Positions 1 to 5,509 of a DNA stretch of 5,509 nt are shown one piece after another; positions within the stretch are counted from its first letter, which is position 1; every line of letters starts with the position of its first letter. The notes under the pieces were generated by a model. That model did no database searches. It had not been told where the DNA came from and worked only from the letters and a program-made list of their open reading frames with translations. This DNA comes from Candidatus Omnitrophota bacterium (GTDB lineage Bacteria; Omnitrophota; Gorgyraeia; Duberdicusellales; 4484-171). The stretch lies in the NCBI GenBank assembly GCA_014728785.1, contig WJKZ01000257.1:1-5509 (forward strand), written 5' to 3'. A program made the position numbers and the translations under genes.

Positions 1-900
1 ACCTACAACAGTCAAATCACCTGTATTGTCTATCTCTATATTACCTGAATTTGTATTGTTAGCCTCCAGATAAGAAATTTCTGTCTCTAAAGCATTGCCC
101 GAGCCTATGCCGTTTACTGCCTGCATAGAAAGAGAAGAAGCAACGATATCCGTTCCTAAATCTGAGCCCTGCTCAACAATCGCATCGCCTGTAATCAGAG
201 CTAAATTTTGTCCTGCCTGATTAACCAAGCCGCCTACAGTGATAGTTCCGCTGTTTATGTCTCCAACTGTAATAGTTCCGGTTGTTCCGATATTGCTTAC
301 CTCTCCATCGGACAAGCGGAACAATCCATAACCAACACCTGAGGCTAAAGCAATTGTTCTCCCCATTCCTGAGGGGTAAATATACACATTTCCATCTCCT
401 GCAAGAATAGCATTATCAATATTGATGTCAGAACCTGATAAAGTAACAACTCCACCGCTTGTAGTAATATCGGCACTTAAAGGTAATATATTATATATAC
501 CTATGCCATCATTGTCGGAATCAGCAATTCCGGTAAAAGAACCGCCGCCGGTCTGGACATAACCATCATAATCGTGTCTGATAAAACCGGTAGCGGACAG
601 ATTAGCGTTTCCTCCTCCGGTAATTATAGGTATATATATATAAAGATTAGGATCTTCTTCTACGTTTATTTCAAGGTTTCCCCCCCGAGTGTAAATTGAG
701 CCTCCGTCAAGGGTTAAATCGCCTTCGTTGGTAAATACCAGGTTACTACCCTGAGTATCAATATCACCCCAGGTCAAAGCACCCTTGTGAAATAAATCAA
801 GGGTAATATTTGAATCCCCGGGATTGTTATCCATCACATCATCTATAGATGAGAAAATTACCTTATAACCTGCTGGCACTTCAATTACACTTGTGCCGGT
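1..900 (-). other. FHA-type beta-rich repeat region at the open end of the TpsA protein
   Basis: Residues 1227-1526 return to filamentous-haemagglutinin-like sequence after the beta-helix domains. They contain short Gly/Asn/Thr/Ser-rich strands with patterns such as GDLTLDGGSIYTRGGNLEI, TSGGVVTLSGSDINID, and near the window edge GIGSGNALETEISYLEA followed by SGNIEIDNTGDLTV. That last pattern recurs in large FHA-like exoproteins. It suggests the protein continues well past the window with more of these modules. No autotransporter barrel, protease or toxin domain is visible here. Confidence 0.65.
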
Positions 901-3900
901 AGCATCTGTAATAACACCGGCTTCGTCGTAGGTATTATCGTTGCCATTGTAGATATTGTAAAGGTTAGAACCGTTTACCATACTGGGTGCCTGCACATGA
1001 TAGTCGGTGCTGCCGGAAAAGTTATTTAAGGTAACCGTCGGTAAAACATTATTGTAGGTACGTATGCCTACGGCATTATCAGCTATGTCATTTCCGGTGA
1101 TTGTGTTGGTAACAATTGAACCTCTTCCGGCATCATATATTCCTATACCGAAATTATTGTCATGAATATTATTGTTTTGTACAAGGTTATTATAAGCGGC
1201 ACAAAGATAAATACCTTGTGAGAAATACCAATCATTGTGTCCATAAATTTCATTTCCGCTTATTGTATTCCCATCTGCATTCCATAGTTGAATACCGTAT
1301 TCTGACTCGTCGGGGCCATTAGCTTGTGTATACAAACCATTATCATAAATTTTGTTGTTAGAAAGTGTATTTCCTGAACTAATCTTAGAAGTATCCCAAT
1401 ATCCTACAAATATACCTTGTCTGTCGTTGTTATAAATTACATTCTGGTCAATTGTGTTGTTATCGTTATCTCCCCAAAGTAATATACCTACTCCATTAGA
1501 ACCGACATAATTTAAATTATCATGGATTATATTATTCTTAATTTCAGAATCAGAAGTTTCACCGGATATTCCGTTAGTACCGTTCTTTAATTCAAACCCA
1601 TCTATGGTTACATTGTCACTGGATACAGTTATAACATTACCAGCTGTACTGCCGTCAACAATAGTTTCGTTAGCATCACCGGCTGTTCTTGTCCTTGCAT
1701 CCACGCCAGCCTGAGTTCCCAATAAAGTCAACTCTTTATTGACATTGAGATTTTCATAGTAAATACCCGCAGTAACTACTTCCACTGTATCAGCTGCGAC
1801 CGCCGCATCTATACCTGCCTGAATTGTATCAGACAGCGCGTAAACCGGACTTCCATAAACCTCCACATATTCGGTAGAAGGTGAAGTAGTAGGTGTAGCA
1901 TACCAGGGCATAAAATCTACAGGGCCATAAAAGCCTGCGCCTGAAGTTGAACCATGGGGATTTGAAGGGTTATTGGGCCCTTGTGCTACCCCCCAGTAGT
2001 TCTTTTGCCCGTCAACTGAAACAGCAGTACCGTTACCTATACCAGTATTGGCACCGTAAAATTCATTATAGTTTATTTTTATATCGCCGGGGCTAAAACT
2101 TGCAGCCGAATCTATATAAATAGAAGCCCAAGGCCCCGCATTAAAAACATTGTCCTTGATATCTACATTGCTTAAAGAAGTTGGGCTACCCCATAACCCC
2201 AGGTCTATATGCTCCCAAGCATTACTCTGAAATAAACTATTCTCAACTGTTAAGCCGTCTAAGGTGCCACCCATTATCGTTACACCGGTATTGTTGTTTT
2301 GAGCAACAACACCATCCAGGGTCAAATCGGTGGTTGTGCTATTCTTAACTAATAAACCAAATCCATTACCGTCTAAAGTGGTACCGCCTTCTAAAGTAAA
2401 ATCTGATAAATTAGAATTCTCAATATGTATGCCCTGCCAGGTAGAATTCTGAAAAGCAGAATTATCAATCAACCCGCTTGCTATGGTAGAACCATTTATG
2501 TATAAACCATGGTTACTGGAATTGCTGATACTGGAATCAATAATATCTAAACTGGCTATATTGGCATTGTTAGCTATGCCGATTCCTACTTTGTTATCAG
2601 TCAAAGAAGTATTCTCTATGGTTACATTATCAAAAGTATCGTAAACGATAAGAATACCATTTTGTGAATTATCGTGGATATCGGAGTTCAGAATAGATAA
2701 GTCCCCAAAGTTGCTGGGACCGCCGTAGGTGCGCACGCCGACATCATAATTTCTAATTTCAAGGTCATCTATTGTGACATCGGGAGCTTTAATAAGAATA
2801 CCTGATCCGCCGATACCGGTACCGTCAAGAACCGGATCGCTGGCTGAAGTCAGAGTTAGAGTTTTGTCTATAACAACATTTTCATTATAAGTAGCTGTAC
2901 CTAAATTTATGGTAGCATCTCCTCCTACAGTGCCGATAGCGTCTACTGCTGATTGAATAGAAGGACTAAAAGCTGAGCTCTCTGTTCCGGGGATACCGGT
3001 TAAAGTTAAATCTGCTCCTGCGTTGAGATTGCCTGTTAGGGGAGGGTCGAATACCAGATGGTTTCCCGCAACAACATCTACACTGCCGTTACCTGTGCCA
3101 CCGGTTGCATTAACTAAAGAGGTAAGATGCACGTTAATTCCTGTCAAATTAATATTACCGCCGTTTGAATCAAGGCCTGCTCCGTTACCTAAATATATAT
3201 CACCAACGCCATTATCGGTAAGGGGTATGGCAGAGACAAAGTCCATGTCGGTTAAAAAATTAATATCTCCCCCGTTGGCCATATAAATGCCGTCATTCCC
3301 CAAGTCGATATGCCTGCCGGCTTCAACGGTAAAACTACCGCCCTGTAATGTCAATAAGTGGTCGGTGGCATATACATCTTCGACCCATCCTGATCCACTC
3401 CATCCTTCTCCTAATTTAAGATAGACATCGTTTAAGGCCTGAATTCTTATACTTCCTCCAAAGCTTTCCATCCAAGACTCTGTCATATACGAACTTCCGA
3501 ACATATTTTCCGGCCATTGCACATCAGGATCGGTGTTCTCATTATTCCAGAACCACCACCAAGGAGGATTAAAACTCAAAATATAGAAATTTGTGGGGTC
3601 AATGAATAAAGTTCCTGCTTCTCCGTCTATTGAAGTTACATCTATATCTCCATCCACAATGACTCTCGGCGCGCTTATCTCTACAAACCCGCCGTCGGCG
3701 CCGGCTTCAGCGGCACTGACATCGATTGTTCCGGTATTCGATACGAGGTCGTTCTCGCCTGTGCCGATTAAAAGGACTTCACCTTTTGAACTGACCAGGC
3801 TGTTTGCTTCAAGTAACCCTGTGTTGTTAACTGCCCTGTCAAAAATTCCGTCAAGGGCCTGTGCGGTTAAGATGACTCTTCCGCCGTCGGCTGAAATGGT

Positions 3901-4578
3901 GCCGGAGTTTTCAACCGCGGATTCTGCAGAATCTAAATTTTGCGTGGTGGCTTCATCTACTACAACGCTTACCATACCTTGCGGGTCTAAGTTAACTGTC
4001 ATGGCCTCACCCGATGCAAGTGCAACACTTCCGAGTTCTGCTTTTATGACTCCGGTGTTTTTAATCGATGAACCAAGAAGTGCGACGTAGCCGCCGGGAG
4101 CAGTGATGAGTCCCTGGTTGACAACACTTCCGCCTAAACCAGAAAAAGTGTAATTGCCTTTCCAGAAATCATCATTTGATATATTTAAAGTGGAGGCAAC
4201 AAAACCTGCAGTATCAACCACAGAGTTTGCACCGAAAAGAACACCGTTTGGGTTTACCAGAAAAATTTTACCTGTTGCGGTAAGTGTACCGAGAATTGAG
4301 GAAGGGTTTCCTCCTACTACACGGTTAAGTGCAACGGATGAAGCTGATGGCTGATAGAAGTTGACAGTCTCAGGGTTTGCGATTGAGAAGCTGTCGTACT
4401 CTGCTATCAGCTTATCAGTTGAGACATTGACGTTCATGGTGTTACCATCAACATCAAAGTCCGCCTCACCCCTTACGACGTTCTGCCCCTGAGGCAGGGC
4501 GAAGCCGTACTGGGGGGAGAATACGAAACATACCATTACAAACAAAACTACCCAATTAGACACTTTTCTGGTAAACAT
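1..4578 (-). CDS. Giant TpsA exoprotein: filamentous-haemagglutinin-like adhesin with two beta-helix domains (3' end outside window)
   Basis: Secreted partner of a two-partner secretion pair, expected to be exported by Sec, moved across the outer membrane by the adjacent TpsB, and to fold at the surface as an adhesin or polysaccharide-binding fibre. The frame is open for 1,526 codons and continues past base 1. The ATG at 4576-4578 is chosen because GGAGG lies 6 bases upstream and it begins a signal peptide: MFTRK, hydrophobic stretch 8-21, likely cleavage after GFA (25-27). The mature start LPQGQNVVRG is typical of TPS domains. Order: TPS domain about 28-145 with NRVVG (85-89) and NPNG (109-112); beta-rich repeats to GTLFIDP (322-328); Trp-rich segment 340-398; beta-rich linker to about 520; beta-helix domain 1 (540-895); domain 2 (918-1206); FHA-like sequence to 1526. 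The visible mature part has a single cysteine (C1126), usual for proteins exported unfolded. The family assignment is secure; ligand and true length are unknown. Confidence 0.93.
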   Translation of the reverse strand, partial: MFTRKVSNWVVLFVMVCFVFSPQYGFALPQGQNVVRGEADFDVDGNTMNVNVSTDKLIAEYDSFSIANPETVNFYQPSASSVALNRVVGGNPSSILGTLTATGKIFLVNPNGVLFGANSVVDTAGFVASTLNISNDDFWKGNYTFSGLGGSVVNQGLITAPGGYVALLGSSIKNTGVIKAELGSVALASGEAMTVNLDPQGMVSVVVDEATTQNLDSAESAVENSGTISADGGRVILTAQALDGIFDRAVNNTGLLEANSLVSSKGEVLLIGTGENDLVSNTGTIDVSAAEAGADGGFVEISAPRVIVDGDIDVTSIDGEAGTLFIDPTNFYILSFNPPWWWFWNNENTDPDVQWPENMFGSSYMTESWMESFGGSIRIQALNDVYLKLGEGWSGSGWVEDVYATDHLLTLQGGSFTVEAGRHIDLGNDGIYMANGGDINFLTDMDFVSAIPLTDNGVGDIYLGNGAGLDSNGGNINLTGINVHLTSLVNATGGTGNGSVDVVAGNHLVFDPPLTGNLNAGADLTLTGIPGTESSAFSPSIQSAVDAIGTVGGDATINLGTATYNENVVIDKTLTLTSASDPVLDGTGIGGSGILIKAPDVTIDDLEIRNYDVGVRTYGGPSNFGDLSILNSDIHDNSQNGILIVYDTFDNVTIENTSLTDNKVGIGIANNANIASLDIIDSSISNSSNHGLYINGSTIASGLIDNSAFQNSTWQGIHIENSNLSDFTLEGGTTLDGNGFGLLVKNSTTTDLTLDGVVAQNNNTGVTIMGGTLDGLTVENSLFQSNAWEHIDLGLWGSPTSLSNVDIKDNVFNAGPWASIYIDSAASFSPGDIKINYNEFYGANTGIGNGTAVSVDGQKNYWGVAQGPNNPSNPHGSTSGAGFYGPVDFMPWYATPTTSPSTEYVEVYGSPVYALSDTIQAGIDAAVAADTVEVVTAGIYYENLNVNKELTLLGTQAGVDARTRTAGDANETIVDGSTAGNVITVSSDNVTIDGFELKNGTNGISGETSDSEIKNNIIHDNLNYVGSNGVGILLWGDNDNNTIDQNVIYNNDRQGIFVGYWDTSKISSGNTLSNNKIYDNGLYTQANGPDESEYGIQLWNADGNTISGNEIYGHNDWYFSQGIYLCAAYNNLVQNNNIHDNNFGIGIYDAGRGSIVTNTITGNDIADNAVGIRTYNNVLPTVTLNNFSGSTDYHVQAPSMVNGSNLYNIYNGNDNTYDEAGVITDATGTSVIEVPAGYKVIFSSIDDVMDNNPGDSNITLDLFHKGALTWGDIDTQGSNLVFTNEGDLTLDGGSIYTRGGNLEINVEEDPNLYIYIPIITGGGNANLSATGFIRHDYDGYVQTGGGSFTGIADSDNDGIGIYNILPLSADITTSGGVVTLSGSDINIDNAILAGDGNVYIYPSGMGRTIALASGVGYGLFRLSDGEVSNIGTTGTITVGDINSGTITVGGLVNQAGQNLALITGDAIVEQGSDLGTDIVASSLSMQAVNGIGSGNALETEISYLEANNTNSGNIEIDNTGDLTVVG
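961..1827 (-). repeat. Second right-handed beta-helix domain (NosD-like) inside the TpsA protein
   Basis: Residues 918-1206. It opens with the same kind of cap as the first domain: TIQAGIDAA, then a strand, GIYYENLNV and NKELTLLG. The rungs here are more regular, with asparagine-ladder repeats of the type NNxIxxN...GIxL: NNIIHDN, QNVIYNN, NNKIYDN, GNEIYGH, NNNIHDN, TGNDIADN. This resembles the NosD/parallel beta-helix repeat (PbH1) family. The lone cysteine of the mature protein (C1126) and a run of exposed aromatics (NDWYFSQGIYL) lie within it. Domain limits are estimates from the rung pattern. Confidence 0.8.
1894..2961 (-). repeat. First right-handed beta-helix domain inside the TpsA protein
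   Basis: Residues 540-895. The domain opens with a cap of the form SIQSAVDA...GDATINLGTATYNENVVI and K-TLTL, typical of secreted pectate-lyase-like and NosD-like beta-helices. Degenerate rungs of about 22-26 residues follow, each with a turn of the type N-x-GhxI: NGILIVY, KVGIGIA, HGLYING, QGIHIEN, FGLLVKN, TGVTIMG. It closes with NYWG (860-863), a GP at 867-868 and PW (891-892), an ending common in bacterial beta-helix surface proteins. Such folds usually bind or cleave polysaccharide. No catalytic site is recognisable, so binding or a structural role is as likely. Confidence 0.8.
4144..4497 (-). other. TPS secretion domain (haemagglutination activity domain) of the TpsA protein
   Basis: This covers residues 28-145, directly after the signal peptide. 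Visible hallmarks are the LPQGQNVVRG start, an asparagine/valine-rich strand region (NVNVS, 49-53), NFYQPS (73-78), LNRVVGG (84-90), ILGTLTATGKIFLVNPNG (95-112) and VLFGAN. In the filamentous haemagglutinin family this domain forms a right-handed beta-helix cap that is recognised by the periplasmic POTRA domains of TpsB and is needed for export. The match to the family is by motif and order; the exact domain end is approximate. Confidence 0.9.
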
Positions 4579-4584
4579 GGGAAA

Positions 4585-4589
4585 CCTCC
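4585..4589 (-). promoter_or_regulatory. Ribosome binding site of the tpsA gene
   Basis: The minus strand reads GGAGG with 6 bases (TTTCCC) before the ATG at 4578. This is a strong Shine-Dalgarno match at good spacing, in an otherwise A-rich leader. It fixes the start at the same ATG that gives the signal peptide. Confidence 0.9.
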
Positions 4590-4643
4590 ACTTTTATTAT
4601 TTTATTCTTACCTATATATATTGTTTTTACGTTTGAGCTAATC

Positions 4644-4659
4644 ATGAAAACGCTTACAT
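4644..4659 (-). promoter_or_regulatory. LacI-family/cre-like operator O1 overlapping P2
   Basis: The minus strand reads ATGTAAGCGTTTTCAT, which fits all 16 positions of the catabolite-responsive-element consensus WTGNNARCGNWWWCAW. It is an imperfect palindrome centred on CG, as is usual for LacI/GalR-family operators. It overlaps the end of the TATAAT box and the expected start point, so a bound protein would be expected to block this promoter. Which regulator binds is not known; no regulator gene is in the window. Confidence 0.6.
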
Positions 4660-4686
4660 TATAGGGTATAAAAAAACCCCTTAAAA
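4658..4686 (-). promoter_or_regulatory. Candidate downstream promoter (P2) for tpsA
   Basis: The minus strand has a perfect -10 box TATAAT (4663-4658). Seventeen bases upstream the -35 position holds only TTTTAA (4686-4681), a weak match, so this promoter may be weak or need an activator. The spacer contains a run of seven T on the minus strand. A start near 4651 would fall inside the downstream LacI-type operator and leave a leader of about 70 bases. A good TTGACA at 4703-4698 is 34 bases away and cannot pair with this box. Confidence 0.4.
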
Positions 4687-4711
4687 CCTGTTTAACTTGT
4701 CAAAATCGCTT

Positions 4712-4727
4712 ATGAAAACGTTTACAA
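4712..4727 (-). promoter_or_regulatory. LacI-family/cre-like operator O2 just downstream of P1
   Basis: The minus strand reads TTGTAAACGTTTTCAT. It is identical to O1 at 14 of 16 positions and also fits the full consensus WTGNNARCGNWWWCAW. It is the more symmetric of the two, with 6 of 7 base pairs of the palindrome intact. It would lie at about +7 to +22 of the P1 transcript, a roadblock or repression position. Equivalent bases of O1 and O2 are 68 bp apart in the same orientation. Confidence 0.6.
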
Positions 4728-4729
4728 GA

Positions 4730-4776
4730 GGGTAGCTAAAAGATAACATATTTTTTTTGAAAAGTCAAAGCTACCC
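4730..4776. repeat. Perfect 8-bp inverted repeat bracketing promoter P1
   Basis: Plus-strand arms GGGTAGCT (4730-4737) and AGCTACCC (4769-4776) are separated by 31 bases that contain exactly the -35, spacer and -10 of P1. On the minus strand an inner TTTGA/TCAAA pair with a 4-base loop could form within it. There is no T-run after the second arm, so it is a poor terminator. It may be a pair of regulator half-sites, or a hairpin in any transcript reading through from tpsB. Confidence 0.5.
4740..4768 (-). promoter_or_regulatory. Candidate upstream sigma-70 promoter (P1) for tpsA
   Basis: On the minus strand TTGACT (4768-4763, 5 of 6 matches to TTGACA) is separated by exactly 17 bases from TATCTT (4745-4740, 4 of 6 matches to TATAAT). 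A start near 4733 would be expected, giving a leader of about 155 bases. The spacer contains a run of eight A (T on the plus strand, 4751-4758). The element lies between the two arms of a perfect inverted repeat and is followed by a LacI-type operator. It is a prediction from sequence only. Confidence 0.5.
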
Positions 4777-4819
4777 ATATAAGCTTAAAGAATAAGGGCT
4801 TTTTTAAAGGTTTATATAA

Positions 4820-4840
4820 TAGATATATTATATATATCTA
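4820..4840. repeat. AT-only palindrome downstream of tpsB
   Basis: Perfect 9-bp arms TAGATATAT (4820-4828) and ATATATCTA (4832-4840) flank a 3-base centre, starting 51 bases after the tpsB stop. The stem has only two G-C pairs, one per arm end region, so as an RNA hairpin it is weak. It could help transcript-end processing of tpsB, be an AT-rich bend or regulator site, or be chance in AT-rich DNA. Confidence 0.4.
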
Positions 4841-4891
4841 CTTGGCGAAGGTTATGTTTTTTCGAAGGCCAACCAAAAAGGCTATAACAAT

Positions 4892-5509
4892 TTAGAATCT
4901 TGCCACAACTTCAACCCATCTCTGCATATTGTGGCCGTCCGATGAATCCTCACCCAACGGATAACCAAACTCAACGCGCGCGGATAAATCGTTAGTAAGA
5001 TTCAATCTAAATCCAAAACCGCAGCTCTTTAAGGTGTCGTGTTTTTCAGCACCGGCTGCAACTCTGTCTCTATGCACTGTCGCCCAATCGTAGAAGAGTA
5101 CGATTCTGAAAACGTCGTATAGATTATCTTCCGTGAACGGTACCTTTATATCCTTAGGCAGAATATAAAAAGGAAAGGACCATTCAAAACTTGTGTAGTA
5201 ACCCATATCCCCCGCGTACTCAGCCGCAGGGTAACCTCTTACGCTTACCGGACCACCGATTTGAAATTCTTCCGACGCAGGAAGTGTGTAGGGAGAAAAC
5301 TGTGCCTGGTTTTTTATGAGGATGCTTGATGAGAACGGACCGGGCTGCAGACGGAACAAGTTGACAATCCATTTTACAAATTTTCCTCCCGCACCGGCGC
5401 GGCTTGCCATTGAATCTTTCTCATTCAGGCCTCCCCACATATCGGGTATGCCGTAATTTACCTCAGGGGTGAAGATAGTTCTTCCCCACTTATCAAGAAT
5501 ATCCAAATC
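4892..5509 (-). CDS. TpsB outer-membrane transporter, C-terminal barrel part (FhaC/ShlB/HecB family; 5' end outside window)
   Basis: Outer-membrane Omp85-superfamily pore that exports the partner TpsA. Only the last 205 codons are present. The frame is open to the window edge, so the TTG at 5504-5506 is not taken as a start; the POTRA domains and first strands should lie upstream. Visible family motifs: an F-x-I-GG-x-x-SVRGY block (VRGY at 5231-5242), the conserved arginine motif of loop L6 that folds back into the barrel lumen; alternating strand YYTSFEWSFPFYI; FYDWATV (5075-5095), the F-x-D-x-G/A-x-V strand motif of the family; GFGFRLNLTNDLSARVEFGYPLG as the penultimate hairpin; and a C-terminal strand VEVVARF ending in phenylalanine, the signal read by the BAM complex. 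It ends with TAA at 4892-4894, 313 bases before the tpsA start, on the same strand. Confidence 0.92.
   Translation of the reverse strand, partial: DLDILDKWGRTIFTPEVNYGIPDMWGGLNEKDSMASRAGAGGKFVKWIVNLFRLQPGPFSSSILIKNQAQFSPYTLPASEEFQIGGPVSVRGYPAAEYAGDMGYYTSFEWSFPFYILPKDIKVPFTEDNLYDVFRIVLFYDWATVHRDRVAAGAEKHDTLKSCGFGFRLNLTNDLSARVEFGYPLGEDSSDGHNMQRWVEVVARF

Larger units (their letters stand above)
4579..4891. other. 313-base intergenic control region between tpsB and tpsA
   Basis: No coding frame or RNA gene is recognised here. It is clearly more AT-rich than the flanking genes. From the tpsB end it holds an imperfect TTGGC/GCCAA pair (about 4843-4873), the AT palindrome, the inverted repeat around P1, O2, P2 with O1, and the tpsA ribosome binding site. 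Many tps loci have short gaps or overlaps between the genes; the size and content here suggest tpsA has its own controlled transcription in addition to any readthrough from tpsB. Confidence 0.6.

Noticed and set aside
1116..1322. Plus-strand open frame of 68 codons, His/Tyr-rich
   Set aside because: Antisense to the asparagine-ladder beta-helix; the His/Tyr bias is just the complement of repeated Asn/Ile codons.
961..2961. Asparagine-rich repeated rungs considered as a CRISPR or DNA-level tandem repeat
   Set aside because: The periodicity is at the protein level only; the DNA of successive rungs is not near-identical and there are no regular spacers.
3023..3286. Plus-strand open frame of 87 codons
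   Set aside because: Antisense to tpsA, Pro/Leu/Ser-rich without family features; a shadow of the repetitive minus-strand codons.
3593..4090. Plus-strand open frame of 165 codons
   Set aside because: It lies antisense to the TPS/linker part of tpsA, has Ser/Pro/Thr-rich low-information sequence, no good ribosome binding site and no recognisable domain. It is a shadow of the minus-strand frame.
4154..4354. Plus-strand open frame of 66 codons
   Set aside because: Antisense to the conserved TPS domain including NPNG, with no independent coding signals.
4698..4703. Perfect -35 box TTGACA on the minus strand
   Set aside because: No acceptable -10 box occurs 16-18 bases downstream; the TATAAT is 34 bases away.
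4769..4806. Possible terminator: CCCATAT / ATAAGGG followed by CTTTTTT on the plus strand
   Set aside because: The stem has a mismatch and a long loop, and the T-run would serve plus-strand transcription, for which there is no gene. On the minus strand the stem is followed by mixed sequence, so it is not a convincing tpsB terminator.
4843..4873. TTGGC/GCCAA pair with repeated CGAAGG after the tpsB stop
   Set aside because: Only 5 bp of stem with a loop of about 21 bases and no T-run after it; too weak to call a terminator.

Overview
The window carries two minus-strand genes that together form a two-partner secretion (TPS, type Vb) locus. In transcription order they are the 3' part of a TpsB outer-membrane transporter gene (4892-5509, 5' end outside the window), a 313-base intergenic region (4579-4891), and the first 1,526 codons of a giant TpsA exoprotein gene (1-4578, 3' end outside the window). 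I read the TpsA frame triplet by triplet across the whole stretch and found no stop codon. The plus-strand open frames inside it are shadows.

The TpsA protein has a short signal peptide, a haemagglutination-activity/TPS domain with NRVxG and NPNG motifs, and a GTLFIDP linker. A tryptophan-rich segment follows, then two successive right-handed beta-helix domains of the NosD/pectate-lyase-like type, then FHA-type beta-rich sequence that runs off the window. Its mature part has only one cysteine. The TpsB fragment has the VRGY barrel motif, an FYDWATV motif and a C-terminal phenylalanine, as expected for a FhaC/ShlB-family barrel. TpsB would carry the unfolded TpsA across the outer membrane, recognising its TPS domain; TpsA would then fold outside as a long fibre.

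The intergenic region is AT-rich and holds the most unusual signals. Two near-identical 16-bp sites, 68 bp apart and in the same orientation, both fit the LacI-family/CcpA cre consensus WTGNNARCGNWWWCAW. Each lies just downstream of, or overlaps, a candidate sigma-70 promoter reading toward tpsA. Both promoter spacers contain a homopolymer of 7 or 8 bases, and the upstream promoter is bracketed by a perfect 8-bp inverted repeat. This suggests (inference) that tpsA is controlled separately from tpsB, by a sugar-responsive repressor and possibly by spacer-length variation.

The host must be a diderm bacterium, because TPS needs an outer membrane. The moderately AT-rich composition and this adhesin architecture would fit several uncultured diderm lineages (for example Omnitrophota or Desulfobacterota) or a diderm Firmicute such as a member of the Negativicutes. 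The sequence alone does not decide between them.
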